Source: Bacillota bacterium
GTDB taxonomy: Bacteria > Bacillota > Ch66
Length of the DNA stretch: 64,000 nucleotides
Reading direction: 5' to 3'
Assembly: GCA_013178045.1 (NCBI GenBank)
Contig: JABLXP010000009.1
Location: forward strand, 1 to 64,000
A program made the position numbers and the translations under genes. Position 1 is the first letter of the stretch. Each line of letters starts with the position of its first letter. This document shows positions 52,309 to 62,964 of the stretch, one piece after another. The notes beneath the pieces were generated by a model. It saw only the letters and a list, made by a program, of their open reading frames with translations, did no database searches and had not been told where the DNA came from.

Positions 52309-52965
52309 ATGAAGAAGCAATTTGCGGTGATCGGCGTAGGCCGGTTTGGCAGCAGTCTGGCCCGGACACTGCACAAGATGGGCTACGAGGTCCTGGCAAT
52401 TGATAATGATGAGCATGAAATTGAAGCGATCATGCACGACGTCACCCACGCCGTTCAGGTGGATGCACTGGATGTGGATGCCATGAAGGCCTTGGGAATC
52501 AGAAACTTTGACGTGGTCATCGTTGGGATCGGTAATGACCTGCAGGCCAGTATCCTGGTAACTGTGCAACTTAAAGAGTTGGGGGTTAAGTGCGTGGTCG
52601 CCAAAGCGATGAATGACCTCCACGGTAAGGTTTTAGAAAAGGTAGGCGCGGATAAGGTAGTCTATCCGGAACGCGATATGGGGGTGCGGGTAGCACACCA
52701 CTTGGTGTCAGCCAATGTGATCGACCAGATTAACTTGTCGTCTGAGTATAGCATTGTTGAACTCCAAGCCCCGAAGAAAGTGGTTGGCTTATCGTTAGGG
52801 GAAGCCGATTTACGGGCCAGGTTTGGAGTAGTGGTCTTGGCGATCAGGCGAGAAAAAGAGATTATTGTTTCTCCCGGTGCTTCCGATGTTATTCAGGGAG
52901 GAGATATTTTGGTTGTTCTTGGCAATAACGACGACCTGGTAAAACTTGAAGTCGGTTGGGAATAA
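52309..52965 (+). CDS. ktrA: Potassium channel regulator KtrA (RCK)
   Basis: A 218-residue cytoplasmic gating ring protein. The RCK_N domain starts FAVIGVGRFGSSLARTL with the GxGxxG nucleotide-binding motif. A C-terminal RCK_C domain (about 135-218, VGLSLGEADLRARFGV) follows, which in Firmicutes binds c-di-AMP. The start at 52309 follows TAGGAGGAAGG. It overlaps ktrB only by an upstream in-frame ATG. Confidence 0.9.
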   Translation: MKKQFAVIGVGRFGSSLARTLHKMGYEVLAIDNDEHEIEAIMHDVTHAVQVDALDVDAMKALGIRNFDVVIVGIGNDLQASILVTVQLKELGVKCVVAKAMNDLHGKVLEKVGADKVVYPERDMGVRVAHHLVSANVIDQINLSSEYSIVELQAPKKVVGLSLGEADLRARFGVVVLAIRREKEIIVSPGASDVIQGGDILVVLGNNDDLVKLEVGWE

Positions 52966-52982
52966 AACGAGAGTGAGCGGAC

Positions 52983-53822
52983 TTGAAAAAGATCATTTAT
53001 TCTATGAGTAATCCGTATATCAAACATCTACGCAACCTGGCTACCCGACGCGGGCGGGAAAAATGTGGGGAATTCCTGATCGAGGGGCTTCGGTTTGTTG
53101 AGGAGGCGCTGAGTTCGGCGCGAGTGCGTTCGGTGATTTATGCGGACAGGATTTTACAGCACGAGCGTGGTCGTCGGCTGATTGAAGTCGCCAAGTGCTT
53201 AGGGATTGATCTGGTGCCGGTGAAGGACCAGCTTCTGGCGTTGTTAGCCGATACGGAGACTCCGCAGGGTGTATTGGCCGTGGTCGAGCAATTCCATTGG
53301 ACCTGGGATGACGTGCTGGGTCGAACCAGTATTCCTTTTTTATTAATCATTGATCAGTTGCGCGATCCAGGTAATCTGGGTACGATCATCCGGACTGCCG
53401 AAGCAGCGGGAGTAAGCGGGGTGGTGGTCTTAAAGGGCACGGTGGATCTGTACAATGCCAAGGTTCTCCGGGCCACCATGGGCTCAATTTTTCGTTTGCC
53501 GGTGCTGACCGAGGTTGAGCCAGCACAAATATGTTGGTTGAGAGAGCAGGGGATTAAACTGGTGGTGAGTGACCTGGAGACGGAACACCTCTATGATCAG
53601 GCGGACTACACCCAGCCGCTGGCGATAGTTGTTGGTAATGAAGCGCATGGTTGCCAGTCTGAACTCTGCCAAATAGCAGACCAGATTGTCAAAATTCCCC
53701 TGGCGGGACAGGTAGAATCGTTGAACGTGGGGGTGGCCACGGGAATTCTTTTGTATGAAGTGGCCAGACAGCGGCGGCTGGTCGGGAGCTCAGCTTGCCA
53801 AGGATGTGGCGGCGTGATATAA
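52983..53822 (+). CDS. SpoU-type 23S rRNA 2'-O-ribose methyltransferase (YsgA-like)
   Basis: A 279-residue protein with an N-terminal substrate-binding domain (about 1-105) and a SpoU SAM-binding trefoil-knot domain. The motifs are LIIDQLRDPGNLGTIIRTAE, IVVGNEAHGC and IPLAGQVESLNVGVATGILLYE. It starts with TTG. In Bacillus the ysgA gene also sits before pheST, as here. The precise methylation site is not determinable from sequence. Confidence 0.9.
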   Translation: MKKIIYSMSNPYIKHLRNLATRRGREKCGEFLIEGLRFVEEALSSARVRSVIYADRILQHERGRRLIEVAKCLGIDLVPVKDQLLALLADTETPQGVLAVVEQFHWTWDDVLGRTSIPFLLIIDQLRDPGNLGTIIRTAEAAGVSGVVVLKGTVDLYNAKVLRATMGSIFRLPVLTEVEPAQICWLREQGIKLVVSDLETEHLYDQADYTQPLAIVVGNEAHGCQSELCQIADQIVKIPLAGQVESLNVGVATGILLYEVARQRRLVGSSACQGCGGVI

Positions 53823-53868
53823 TTTGGCTAAAAAAGACCCCAAAAAATCTCCTGGAGGGTGTTTAAAC

Positions 53869-53958
53869 ATGTTACCTGCCGACTTTTTTTGGAGGATCTT
53901 CGAAGCCACTGGTTCCATTGCCGCCTACATCATTTACAAACGATTGTTGTTGCAGTAG
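53869..53958 (+). CDS. YqzL-like 29-aa protein
   Basis: A very small frame (MLPADFFWRIFEATGSIAAY) similar to YqzL-type small proteins (WxxFxxTGxIxxYLLYK). GGAGGG lies about 8 nt before the ATG. It sits between the methyltransferase gene and the pheS T-box. The role is unknown. Confidence 0.6.
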   Translation: MLPADFFWRIFEATGSIAAYIIYKRLLLQ

Positions 53959-53989
53959 GTTGAGGTTTCAAATATTAAAATCGATGAAA

Positions 53990-54262
53990 TGTGATGCGTG
54001 GGATAAGTAGCTAGGGGCAGCCTTCAGGGAGACGGTATCGTGACTGAAAGTACCGTTAGGTAAAAGCCCCTGGGGAAATTCACCCACAAACAGCGGACTG
54101 AACACACTGGACCCGGTGTTAAGTAGGTCTCGCCGGTTGATTCCGCCGTTAAGGGTAAGCCAGATCTATCGGTCTGGTTTGAGTGAATCGAGCAGAAAGA
54201 TTAACTAGGGTGGTACCGCGGAAGACAAGCTTTCGTCCCTTCAGGGGAGGAAAGTTTTTTTT
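53990..54262 (+). ncRNA. T-box riboswitch of pheS
   Basis: The T-box sequence AGGGTGGTACCGCGG is at 54207-54221. The specifier context GGAAA-TTC-A puts the Phe codon TTC at 54079-54081. A terminator stem CTTTCGTCCC/GGGGAGGAAAG with a T8 run follows at 54230-54262. Confidence 0.93.
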
Positions 54263-54298
54263 ATGGTGTTTAAGCTTTATCGAAGGGGGTTTTTGCAA

Positions 54299-55321
54299 GT
54301 GTTAGAACAACTAGAAAAAATGCGGCAAGAAGCCGAGAAGGCAATTCTGTCGGCGGCAAACAGCGAGACCCTGAATGGATTGAGGATCAAGTACCTGGGG
54401 AAGAAAGGCGTCCTCACCCAGGTACTGCGGGGAATGGGAGCCCTGCCAGCCGAAGAACGCCCCCGGGTGGGACAGGTGGCCAACGCGGTTAGAAACGTCT
54501 TGGAAAACCTGCTGGCCCGGCGATTAGAAGAACTCAAGTTGTTAGAAAAACAGCGCCACCTCGAGCGGGAAACCATTGACGTTACTTTGCCGGGCCGAGT
54601 TTTTCAACTTGGTAAAAAACACCCGATCACCCAGGTGATGGATGAGATCAAGTCGATTTTTCTTGGGATGGGTTTTGAGATTGCTGAGGGGCCTGAAGTG
54701 GAACTGGACTACTATAACTTTGAGGCCTTGAACATCCCCAAGGAGCACCCAGCGCGCGACATGCAGGATTCATTTTACATTTCTTCTGAGATCCTTTTGC
54801 GTACCCATACCTCACCCGTCCAGGTACGCACGTTAGAGGCCAGGGTGCCATCCCTACCGGTCCGGATCATTGCCCCGGGGAAAGTCTACCGCCGGGATGA
54901 TGATGCCACCCACTCCCCCATGTTCCATCAGGTAGAAGGGCTGATGGTGGACCGCCGGGTGACCCTGGCGGATCTGAAGGGGACGCTCTTAACCTTTGCC
55001 AGGCAAATGTTTGGCCCTGAGCGGGAGATCCGCCTGCGGCCAAGCTTTTTCCCCTTTACTGAACCAAGTGCTGAGGTTGATATTTCGTGTATGATGTGTG
55101 GTGGGGTGGGTTGCCGGGCCTGCTCCCACACTGGCTGGTTAGAGATTTTGGGGGCGGGAATGGTCCACCCGCGGGTGTTTGAAATGTCCGGTTATAACCC
55201 TGAGGAGGTCAGCGGTTTCGCTTTCGGGTTGGGGGTCGAACGAATCACTATGCTGAAGTACGGGATCGATGATCTGCGGCTGTTTTTCGAAAACGATTGG
55301 CGGTTCCTGAAGCAGTTCTAG
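54299..55321 (+). CDS. pheS: Phenylalanyl-tRNA synthetase alpha subunit
   Basis: A 340-residue subunit with N-terminal coiled coil and catalytic core (motif 2 [20 protein letters not shown], motif 3 [14 protein letters not shown]). The GTG at 54299 is chosen as start because GAAGGGGG is 10 nt upstream. A TTG at 54293 and an ATG at 54263 remain possible. pheT follows. Confidence 0.96.
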   Translation: MLEQLEKMRQEAEKAILSAANSETLNGLRIKYLGKKGVLTQVLRGMGALPAEERPRVGQVANAVRNVLENLLARRLEELKLLEKQRHLERETIDVTLPGRVFQLGKKHPITQVMDEIKSIFLGMGFEIAEGPEVELDYYNFEALNIPKEHPARDMQDSFYISSEILLRTHTSPVQVRTLEARVPSLPVRIIAPGKVYRRDDDATHSPMFHQVEGLMVDRRVTLADLKGTLLTFARQMFGPEREIRLRPSFFPFTEPSAEVDISCMMCGGVGCRACSHTGWLEILGAGMVHPRVFEMSGYNPEEVSGFAFGLGVERITMLKYGIDDLRLFFENDWRFLKQF

Positions 55322-55382
55322 CCGGTGATAAAGGTTGTGTGTACACCTTGAGCGAAGAAATATTTCGTGAGGAGTGAATCGA

Positions 55383-57455
55383 ATGCGCGTTTCCTACAAG
55401 TGGTTAAAGGACTACGTTGATATTGCCCTTAGCCCGCCGGAACTGGCCCGGCGGTTGACGATGGCCGGCCTGGCTGTCGAGAACATTGAGCCGTTGGGAG
55501 CAGATGATTATATCCTGGAATTTGAACTTACCCCGAACCGGGCGGATTGCTTGAGTATCATTAACATCGCCAGGGAAATTGCGGCGATCACCGGTGGCCA
55601 GTTGCATTTGCCGACCATCTCGGTCAATGAGGGGGAAGGGGATATTCATAGGATGGCGGCCGTTGAGATCCTGGCACCCGACCTGTGTCGGCGTTACGCA
55701 GCCCGGGTGGTGAAAAATATCAAGATCGGTCCGGCGCCGGCCTGGATGCAGGAGCGTTTGCAGGCGGTCGGGGTGCGGCCCATCAACAATATCGTTGATA
55801 TCACCAATTATGTGATGCTGGAGCTGGGCCAACCGCTCCACGCGTTTGACTACGATCTGTTGGCGGAACACCGGATTGTTGTCCGGCGGGCAGCTGAGGG
55901 AGAAAAAATAACCACCCTCGATGGGGTTGCCCGGAAACTAGATGGCGAGATGTTGGTTATCGCTGATGCGCGCCGGCCGGTGGCCCTGGCTGGTGTAATG
56001 GGAGGGTTGGAAACAGAAATCACCGACCAGACCCGAACAATTTTACTCGAGTCGGCCTACTTTGAAGGGGTGAACATCCGGCAAACATCCCGCAAAGTGG
56101 GATTGCATTCCGAGGCTTCGTTCCGCTTTGAAAAGGGAGTGAACCTGGAAGGAGCGGTTCGTGCGGCAGACCGAGCGGCGCAGCTGATCCAGGAACTAGG
56201 GTTTGGGGAAGTGGTTCCGGGGGTAATCGATGAGTATCCCCGCCCGGCTGAACCGATTGAGATAAACTTACGCGTTTCCCGGGTGAACGAAATCCTTGGG
56301 ACCGATCTCAACCAGGCCGCGGTAGTGGAAATTTTCTCGCGCCTTCAGTTTGAGCTAACGGTGGTGGACGAGAACCTGATTAGAGTGAAGATCCCATCTT
56401 ACCGCTGGGGGGATCTACGTTGGGAAATTGATTTGATTGAGGAAGTGGCCAGGTTGCGCGGTTATGACCAGATCCCTGTCACTTTACCAGAGGGCAAGGT
56501 GACTCAGGGACGGCAGACTTTTGCGCAAAAACTGATCAACCAGTGTCGGGAACTGCTCACAGCTTGTGGACTGAATGAGGTGATTACTTTTAGTTTTGTC
56601 AGCCCACGGGTTTTTGACTTGATCAAGCTGCCTGATACCAGTCCGCTGCGTCAGGCGGTGGTAATCACCAACCCGCTCAGCGAAGAACAGAGTATTATGC
56701 GGACGACTTTAATTCCTAACCTTCTTGAGGTTTTGCGGCGTAATACCAGTCGTCAGCAGTCTAACCTGGCCTTTTTCGAGCTCGGGAATGTGTTCTTTCC
56801 CAGCGGCAGTTCGGTGGCCCTGCCTAAAGAAACTATGACGGTCGCCGGCGCGGTCCTGGGAGAGCAGTGGGTTGGTTGGAGCGGTAAACCTGTGATCAGG
56901 GATTTCTATTACTTGAAGGGAATTGTCGAAGCTTTTTTGACCGGAATTGGTTTACAGAATTATTCTTTTGCTCCGCAAGTCAATGAACCTACTTTCCACC
57001 CCGGCCGGACGGCGGAGATTATTGGAGCAGAAGAAGTGATCGGGGTGATCGGCGAGGTTCATCCCGATGTCCTGGAAAACTACAATCTGCCAGGCCGGGC
57101 CTGTGTTTTTCAAATTGACCTGGAGCGGGTTATCCAGCATGTCCAGACCGCGAAACGTTACACAGCCTTACCAAAATATCCGTTCATCGACCGCGACATG
57201 GCGATGCTGGTCAAGGAAGAGGTCCTGGCGGATCAAATTGCTCGGGTCATCGCGGCCAATGGGCAGCCCCTGTTGAAACAATTCAACCTGTTTGATGTTT
57301 ACCGTGGGACCCAGGTACCGCCGGGATATAAGAGTTTGGCCTATACGCTGATTTATCAGGCGGAGGACCGTACCCTGACTGACGAGGAAGTTAATCAACA
57401 ACACGATCGGATTAAACAGGCGTTGCAGGCTGAGTTGGGAGTAGAGTTCAGATAA
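55383..57455 (+). CDS. pheT: Phenylalanyl-tRNA synthetase beta subunit
   Basis: A 690-residue subunit starting MRVSYKWLKDYVDI. Domains B1, B5, core-like and FDX-ACB (the C-terminal KYPFIDRDMAMLV). It lacks the N-terminal EMAP tRNA-binding insertion seen in longer bacterial forms (usual length about 800). The ATG at 55383 has GAGGAG at 8 nt. The editing residues are in the B3/B4 region. Confidence 0.94.
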   Translation: MRVSYKWLKDYVDIALSPPELARRLTMAGLAVENIEPLGADDYILEFELTPNRADCLSIINIAREIAAITGGQLHLPTISVNEGEGDIHRMAAVEILAPDLCRRYAARVVKNIKIGPAPAWMQERLQAVGVRPINNIVDITNYVMLELGQPLHAFDYDLLAEHRIVVRRAAEGEKITTLDGVARKLDGEMLVIADARRPVALAGVMGGLETEITDQTRTILLESAYFEGVNIRQTSRKVGLHSEASFRFEKGVNLEGAVRAADRAAQLIQELGFGEVVPGVIDEYPRPAEPIEINLRVSRVNEILGTDLNQAAVVEIFSRLQFELTVVDENLIRVKIPSYRWGDLRWEIDLIEEVARLRGYDQIPVTLPEGKVTQGRQTFAQKLINQCRELLTACGLNEVITFSFVSPRVFDLIKLPDTSPLRQAVVITNPLSEEQSIMRTTLIPNLLEVLRRNTSRQQSNLAFFELGNVFFPSGSSVALPKETMTVAGAVLGEQWVGWSGKPVIRDFYYLKGIVEAFLTGIGLQNYSFAPQVNEPTFHPGRTAEIIGAEEVIGVIGEVHPDVLENYNLPGRACVFQIDLERVIQHVQTAKRYTALPKYPFIDRDMAMLVKEEVLADQIARVIAANGQPLLKQFNLFDVYRGTQVPPGYKSLAYTLIYQAEDRTLTDEEVNQQHDRIKQALQAELGVEFR

Positions 57456-57618
57456 CTCATTTTTCTGGTAATTCCGGTTCAATCCCTCTAAAAAACAGGA
57501 TATTTGTCTTCACATGCAGAATATAGCCGGGAGTAGACTTGATTGTCGAAAGTAGCCCTGCTTGTTTTTCGCTACAAGTGTCAAGAAAATGCTGACATTG
57601 AGTCGGAGGGAATTGGAA

Positions 57619-57897
57619 GTGAGTGATTTGCCGGAAGTAAAAGACAGCAAAGCCCGGGTGATGGTGAAGATTTTCGGGGAAGATTATGTTGTCAAAGGGC
57701 CGGTGACCCGCGAGTACATTGAGATGCTGGCTGCCTATGTTGACAAACGGATGCGGCAGATCAGCCAGCGTAATCCCCAACTATCAGGGGCAAAAGTGGC
57801 CGTGTTAACGGCGCTGAACTTGGCGGATGAGCTGGTCAAATTGCAAGAGGATTATGACAGTCTGATTAAGCTTATTGAGGAAGAAAAGGGTAAATAG
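57619..57897 (+). CDS. zapA: Cell division protein ZapA
   Basis: A 92-residue protein that bundles FtsZ. The N-terminal beta-rich part (ARVMVKIFGEDYVVKG) and C-terminal coiled coil (LADELVKLQEDYDSLIKLIE) fit. The GTG at 57619 has GGAGGG at 8 nt. It lies between pheT and polX in the order common in clostridia. Confidence 0.88.
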   Translation: MSDLPEVKDSKARVMVKIFGEDYVVKGPVTREYIEMLAAYVDKRMRQISQRNPQLSGAKVAVLTALNLADELVKLQEDYDSLIKLIEEEKGK

Positions 57898-57946
57898 CCA
57901 CGCGATAATAGGTAGAATACAGGTAAATGGTTTCGGGAGCGATACC

Positions 57947-59653
57947 ATGAGGAACGTGGAAGTGGCGTGGGTCCTGGCGGAAATGGCTGATTTGATGGAA
58001 ATTCTGGGCGAAAATATCTATAAAATTCGGGCCTACCGCAAGGGTGCCCAGTCCATCGAGAACCTGGAGGAAGACATTAACCAGTTAAATTCAACCGGCC
58101 AGCTGGAAAAAGTTGACGGTATTGGCAAGAAGTTGGCCAATAATATTCGGGAATTGCTTACTACTGGCACTTTCCCAGAATATGAGGAGATAAAACAGCG
58201 GGTCCCCCGCGGGCTCCTCAATTTTCTGGCTATTCCCGGCCTGGGGCCAAAATCTGTCCAGTTGATTTATCAGCACCTGGGTATAACCAGCCTGGATGAA
58301 CTGGAGGAGGCGGCACGGAGCCGAAAAATTCGCCAACTGCCAGGGATGGGCAGTAAAACTGAACTGGCCATTCTGCGTGGTATTGACCTCTTGCGTAACC
58401 AGGGAGCCAGAGTTACCCTGGGGATTGCTGACCCGATCGCCGAGGAACTGACCGGTTATCTTTCTACTTTGCCAGATGTTGAGCGGGTTAGTATCACGGG
58501 GAGTTTGCGCCGCCGCCAGGAGTTGGTTGGGGACATCGATTTACTGGTGGCTTCCACTAAACCCGCACGGGTCCGGGAGGTTTTTGTCAAACACCCGCTT
58601 ATTCAAGAAATTGTATATGAAGAAGGCGACCGACTGGTGGTGTTGACCACAGGGGGGGCCAGGTGCGAGTTGTTACTGGTCGCGCCGGCGCAATTTTTTC
58701 CTACCCTGCTGTGGTCGACGGGTTCAAAGGGTCACTACCAGGCTTTGCAGCAGATTGCCCTGGAGCAGGGGAGCGGGCTTGACCTGACCGGGCTGGGCGG
58801 TATGGCCCCAAAAGAGTGGCAGAGCGAAGAAGACATTTATCGCCAGTTGGGCCTTGATTATATTCCGCCAGAACTCAGAGAAAACCGAGGAGAGATTGAG
58901 GCGGCCCGCCGTGGGCAGTTGCCTGATCTGTTAGAACTGGAACACATTCGGGGAGACTTGCATGTTCACACCGATTGGAGCGATGGGGTCCACAGCCTGG
59001 AGGAGATGGCGGAAGCCGCTCAACACCGGGGGTATGAGTACCTGGCGATCACTGATCACTCCAAGTCCCTGGCTATCTCGCGGGGGCTCAATGAGGAACG
59101 CTTGATGTACCAGCGGATTAAGATTGAGAAGCTGAATGAGGAATTTAAGGATTTTCGCCTGCTCAGCGGCATCGAAGTCGACATCCTAAGCAACGGGGCG
59201 CTTGACTTTTCTGACGATGTATTATGCGACCTGGACGTGGTGATCGCCTCGGTTCACACTGGTTTTAAACAGGAGCGCGAGCAGTTGACTGAACGAGTAG
59301 TGGCTGCGCTGAAAAATGAGCATGTAGACATCTTGGCCCATCCGACCGGCCGGCTCTTGGGGCGGCGGGAACCATACGCTTTAGACGTGGAGCGGGTCTT
59401 GGAGGTGGCGCGTCAAACTGGGACCATCCTGGAAATCAACGCTTCCCCGGACCGTCTGGACCTGGGCGACGCGCATTGCCGTCAGGCGAAAAATTTAGGG
59501 ATCACCATGGCCATTAACACGGACGCCCATGACTGGCGGCGGTTTGATGATATGAAGTACGGGGTGGCCACTGCCCGCCGCGGCTGGCTAACCAAGGAGG
59601 ATGTCTTGAACACCCTGCCGCTGGACAAGTTGCTGAAACGACTCGGAAGGTAG
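57947..59653 (+). CDS. polX: DNA polymerase X family protein PolX
   Basis: A 568-residue protein with N-terminal helix-hairpin-helix parts (GIGKKLANNI, GLGPKSVQ), a polymerase X domain with VGDIDLLVAS as metal-binding aspartates, and a C-terminal PHP phosphoesterase domain (DLHVHTDWSDGVHSL and NTDAHD). It repairs DNA gaps. The ATG at 57947 has GGGAG upstream; an ATG at 57875 overlaps zapA and is less likely. Confidence 0.92.
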   Translation: MRNVEVAWVLAEMADLMEILGENIYKIRAYRKGAQSIENLEEDINQLNSTGQLEKVDGIGKKLANNIRELLTTGTFPEYEEIKQRVPRGLLNFLAIPGLGPKSVQLIYQHLGITSLDELEEAARSRKIRQLPGMGSKTELAILRGIDLLRNQGARVTLGIADPIAEELTGYLSTLPDVERVSITGSLRRRQELVGDIDLLVASTKPARVREVFVKHPLIQEIVYEEGDRLVVLTTGGARCELLLVAPAQFFPTLLWSTGSKGHYQALQQIALEQGSGLDLTGLGGMAPKEWQSEEDIYRQLGLDYIPPELRENRGEIEAARRGQLPDLLELEHIRGDLHVHTDWSDGVHSLEEMAEAAQHRGYEYLAITDHSKSLAISRGLNEERLMYQRIKIEKLNEEFKDFRLLSGIEVDILSNGALDFSDDVLCDLDVVIASVHTGFKQEREQLTERVVAALKNEHVDILAHPTGRLLGRREPYALDVERVLEVARQTGTILEINASPDRLDLGDAHCRQAKNLGITMAINTDAHDWRRFDDMKYGVATARRGWLTKEDVLNTLPLDKLLKRLGR

Positions 59654-59667
59654 CCAATCCCGATGTT

Positions 59668-59698
59668 AGCCCAACAAAAAGGTTGGGTTCTTTTTTTA
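59668..59698 (+). terminator. Terminator after polX
   Basis: CCCAAC (59670) pairs with GTTGGG (59682), and a T7 run follows after TTC. Confidence 0.75.
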
Positions 59699-59828
59699 TG
59701 CCCCGAATCATACATATGCCAATTCTCCATAATCAGACAATTACGGTATATTCCTGGATGATCTGGAAATACTAGTGACAGTGAGGAGTTTAACGAAACC
59801 ACAGGTCGATAAAGGGGGAATCAATAAG

Positions 59829-61724
59829 ATGAATCTAATGGGACTTCTGGAGGAGCATCGTTCAAAAGAACAAGAGTTAGCCTGGCAAGGAACGTTCAAA
59901 GAGTACTTCGAAATGGTCGTTAAAAACCCCGGCCTGGCGCAGCATGCCCACGCCCGGATCTATAACATGATCAAAGCCGCCGGTGTTGAGGAGATCAATG
60001 GGATCAAACACTACCACTTTTTCGAAAAGGAGATTTTTGGACTTGAGCAGGCCCTGCAGCGTTTGGTCGAAGAGTATTTTCATCCGGCGGCCCGACGGCT
60101 GGATGTGCGCAAACGAATCCTGCTGCTGATGGGGCCAGTCAGCGGTGGTAAGTCAACGATTGTGACCATGTTGAAGCGCGGTTTGGAAGCGTACAGTCGG
60201 ACCGATGAGGGTGCCCTTTACGCCATTAAAGGTTGTCCTATGCACGAGGAGCCGCTACACCTCATCCCCAAGGAACTTCGTCCCGAGGTGGAAAAAGAGT
60301 TCGGCATTACGGTGGAAGGCAACCTCTGCCCGTCGTGCCGGCTGATGCTGCACAGCCAGTACAAGGGTCGTGTTGAGGATGTGGTGGTTCAGCGGATTTT
60401 TATTTCCGAAGAGGACCGGGTCGGAATCGGGACCTTTAGCCCCTCGGACCCGAAGTCCCAGGATATCGCCGATCTCACTGGCAGCATCGATTTTTCTACG
60501 ATCTCCATCTACGGTTCAGAGTCTGACCCCCGGGCCTACCGCTTCGACGGAGAATTGAATAAAGCCAACCGTGGTTTGATGGAGTTTCAAGAGATGCTCA
60601 AATGTGACGAGAAGTTTCTCTATAATCTCCTCAGTCTTTCTCAGGAGGGGAATTTCAAGGCGGGGCGGTTCGCTCTGATTTCCGCTGATGAAATGATCGT
60701 GGCCCACACCAATGAGACGGAATACCGGTCGTTTATCAGCAATAAGAAGAATGAGGCCCTGCATTCCCGGATTATCGTGATGCCGATTCCCTATAACCTC
60801 AAGGTTTCGGATGAGGTCAAGATCTACGAAAAATTAATTAAACAGAGTGACCTGAAGGATGTGCACATTGCCCCGCACGCCCTGCGGACGGCCGCGATGT
60901 TCTCTGTTCTGACCCGGCTGAAAGAATCCAAGAAACAGGGGATGGACCTGGTCAAAAAGATGAAGCTCTACGATGGAGAAGAGGTCGAAGGCTTCAAGCA
61001 AAAAGATTTGCGCGAACTGCAAAATGAAGTGGTTGGTGAAGGGATGAGCGGTATCGATCCCCGGTATGTTATCAACCGTCTTTCCAGTGCCCTGATCCAG
61101 CGCGGTGCGGTTTGCATTAATGCCCTGGACGTCCTGCGTGCCCTCAAGGACGGATTTGACCAGCACCCGTCGATTACCAAGGAAGAAAAAGAGCGCTACT
61201 TTAATTTCATTGCCGAATCAAGGAAAGAGTACGACGAAATTGCCAAGAAGGAGGTACAGAAGGCGTTTGTTTACGCCTATGAAGAATCAGCCCGCACCCT
61301 CTTCAACAACTATCTGGACAACGTCGAGGCCTACTGCAACGAAGTGAAGCTCAAGGATCCGATCACTGATGAGGAGGTTGACCCGGACGAAAAACTGATG
61401 CGATCCATCGAAGAACAGATCGGGGTAGCGGAAACGGTAAAGAAGAGTTTCCGGGAGGAGATCCTGATTCGCATTTCTTCGTACGCTCGCAAAGGGAAAC
61501 GCTTCGACTACAATTCGCACGAGCGGTTGCGTGAGGCGATCGAAAAGAAATTGTTCGCCGACCTGAAGGACGTAGTCAAGATTACCACCTCGACCAAGAC
61601 CCCGGATGCGGAACAACTGCGGCGGATTAATGAAGTCACGGCCAGACTGATTGATGAGCACGGATATTGTCCGGTCTGCGCCAACGAGTTGTTAAAATAC
61701 ACGGGAAGCTTGCTTAACCGATAG
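59829..61724 (+). CDS. prkA: Serine protein kinase PrkA
   Basis: A 631-residue AAA+-like serine kinase with P-loop MGPVSGGKST, the KGCPMHEEPLHLIP block and a C-terminal kinase-like region. PrkA affects sporulation regulation in Bacillus. The ATG at 59829 follows GGGGGA at good distance. It heads prkA-yhbH-spoVR, the usual trio. Confidence 0.95.
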   Translation: MNLMGLLEEHRSKEQELAWQGTFKEYFEMVVKNPGLAQHAHARIYNMIKAAGVEEINGIKHYHFFEKEIFGLEQALQRLVEEYFHPAARRLDVRKRILLLMGPVSGGKSTIVTMLKRGLEAYSRTDEGALYAIKGCPMHEEPLHLIPKELRPEVEKEFGITVEGNLCPSCRLMLHSQYKGRVEDVVVQRIFISEEDRVGIGTFSPSDPKSQDIADLTGSIDFSTISIYGSESDPRAYRFDGELNKANRGLMEFQEMLKCDEKFLYNLLSLSQEGNFKAGRFALISADEMIVAHTNETEYRSFISNKKNEALHSRIIVMPIPYNLKVSDEVKIYEKLIKQSDLKDVHIAPHALRTAAMFSVLTRLKESKKQGMDLVKKMKLYDGEEVEGFKQKDLRELQNEVVGEGMSGIDPRYVINRLSSALIQRGAVCINALDVLRALKDGFDQHPSITKEEKERYFNFIAESRKEYDEIAKKEVQKAFVYAYEESARTLFNNYLDNVEAYCNEVKLKDPITDEEVDPDEKLMRSIEEQIGVAETVKKSFREEILIRISSYARKGKRFDYNSHERLREAIEKKLFADLKDVVKITTSTKTPDAEQLRRINEVTARLIDEHGYCPVCANELLKYTGSLLNR

Positions 61725-61741
61725 TGTTGGAGGGAAGAACG

Positions 61742-62947
61742 ATGAGCTTGGCGTCCTTTAGTATTTCTCAAGAGGATTGGACGCTGCACCGACGGGGGCA
61801 GATCGACCAGCAACGCCACCAGGAGAAGGTTAGGGAGGCGATCAGAAAAAACCTGGCTGACATCGTCAGCGAAGAAAGCATCATTACCGCTGATGGGGAT
61901 AAAATCATCAAGATCCCCATCCGTTCCCTGGAGGAGTACCGCTTCCGCTTTAACCACAATAAACAGACCCACAGCGGCCAGGGTAATGGTGACAGCCAGG
62001 TTGGTGATGTGCTGGATGCGGACCTGGAAGTGGGCACCGGCACGGGGAGGAAGGCGGGTGAAGAGCCCGGGGTCGATTACTACGAGGCGGAAGTGACGAT
62101 TGACGAGTTGGTGGAGTTGGTTTTCGAAGACCTGGGCCTGCCAAACTTGGAACCCAAGAAGGACCCAGAGTTGTCTACGGAAGCCGTCACTTTTAACGAT
62201 GTGCGCAAAAAAGGCTTGATGAACAATGTGGACAAAAAACGGACGATACTAGAAACTATCAAGCGTAACGCTTTAAGCGGTGTGCCGGGCTTGCACCCAA
62301 TCAAGCCGGAAGACCTGCGGTATAAGACCTGGAATCTAACGCTTAACCCGCAGTCGAGCGCCGTGGTGCTGGCGATGATGGACACATCTGGTTCAATGGG
62401 GACGTATGAAAAGTATCTGGCCCGCAGCTTTTACTACTGGATGGTCAAGTTCCTCCGCACCAAGTACCACCAGGTGGAGATCGTCTTCCTGGCCCACGAC
62501 ACCCAGGCGCGGGAAGTGACGGAGGAAGAATTCTTCAGCAAAGGAGAAAGCGGGGGGACTAGATGCTCTTCCGTGTATCAGTTGGCCCTGGAGATTATTG
62601 ACGAACGTTACGACCTCAACACCCACAATATCTACGCTTTTCACTTTTCGGACGGGGACAACATGTTTTCGGACAATCAGCTCTGTATGGAACTGATTGG
62701 CCGGTTATTAGAGAAGTGCAATCTGGTAGGTTATGGCGAAATCAGGCTGGATAACGATAGCGAGTTTGCCAGCTACTACGACCCGTTTTATTCCATGCCG
62801 GTGGTGGCCAACCCGTATACGCTCAAGAACTCTTTAAGCGAGATCAAGAACCCTCGACTGCTGGTGGAGACGATTTCGAGCAAAAACGATATCTACCCGA
62901 CCCTTAGGGCGTTCTTTCGTGAAAACAGTGCATCAATCGCGGTATAG
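61742..62947 (+). CDS. yhbH: YhbH/DUF444 sporulation protein
   Basis: A 401-residue protein with a von Willebrand A-like MIDAS motif MDTSGSMG at about residue 208. The Ser/Gln-rich linker [12 protein letters not shown] precedes it. It is co-transcribed with prkA and spoVR in spore formers. The ATG is preceded by GGAGGGAAG. Confidence 0.92.
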   Translation: MSLASFSISQEDWTLHRRGQIDQQRHQEKVREAIRKNLADIVSEESIITADGDKIIKIPIRSLEEYRFRFNHNKQTHSGQGNGDSQVGDVLDADLEVGTGTGRKAGEEPGVDYYEAEVTIDELVELVFEDLGLPNLEPKKDPELSTEAVTFNDVRKKGLMNNVDKKRTILETIKRNALSGVPGLHPIKPEDLRYKTWNLTLNPQSSAVVLAMMDTSGSMGTYEKYLARSFYYWMVKFLRTKYHQVEIVFLAHDTQAREVTEEEFFSKGESGGTRCSSVYQLALEIIDERYDLNTHNIYAFHFSDGDNMFSDNQLCMELIGRLLEKCNLVGYGEIRLDNDSEFASYYDPFYSMPVVANPYTLKNSLSEIKNPRLLVETISSKNDIYPTLRAFFRENSASIAV

Positions 62948-62964
62948 AACGGGAGGGAAAAAAG

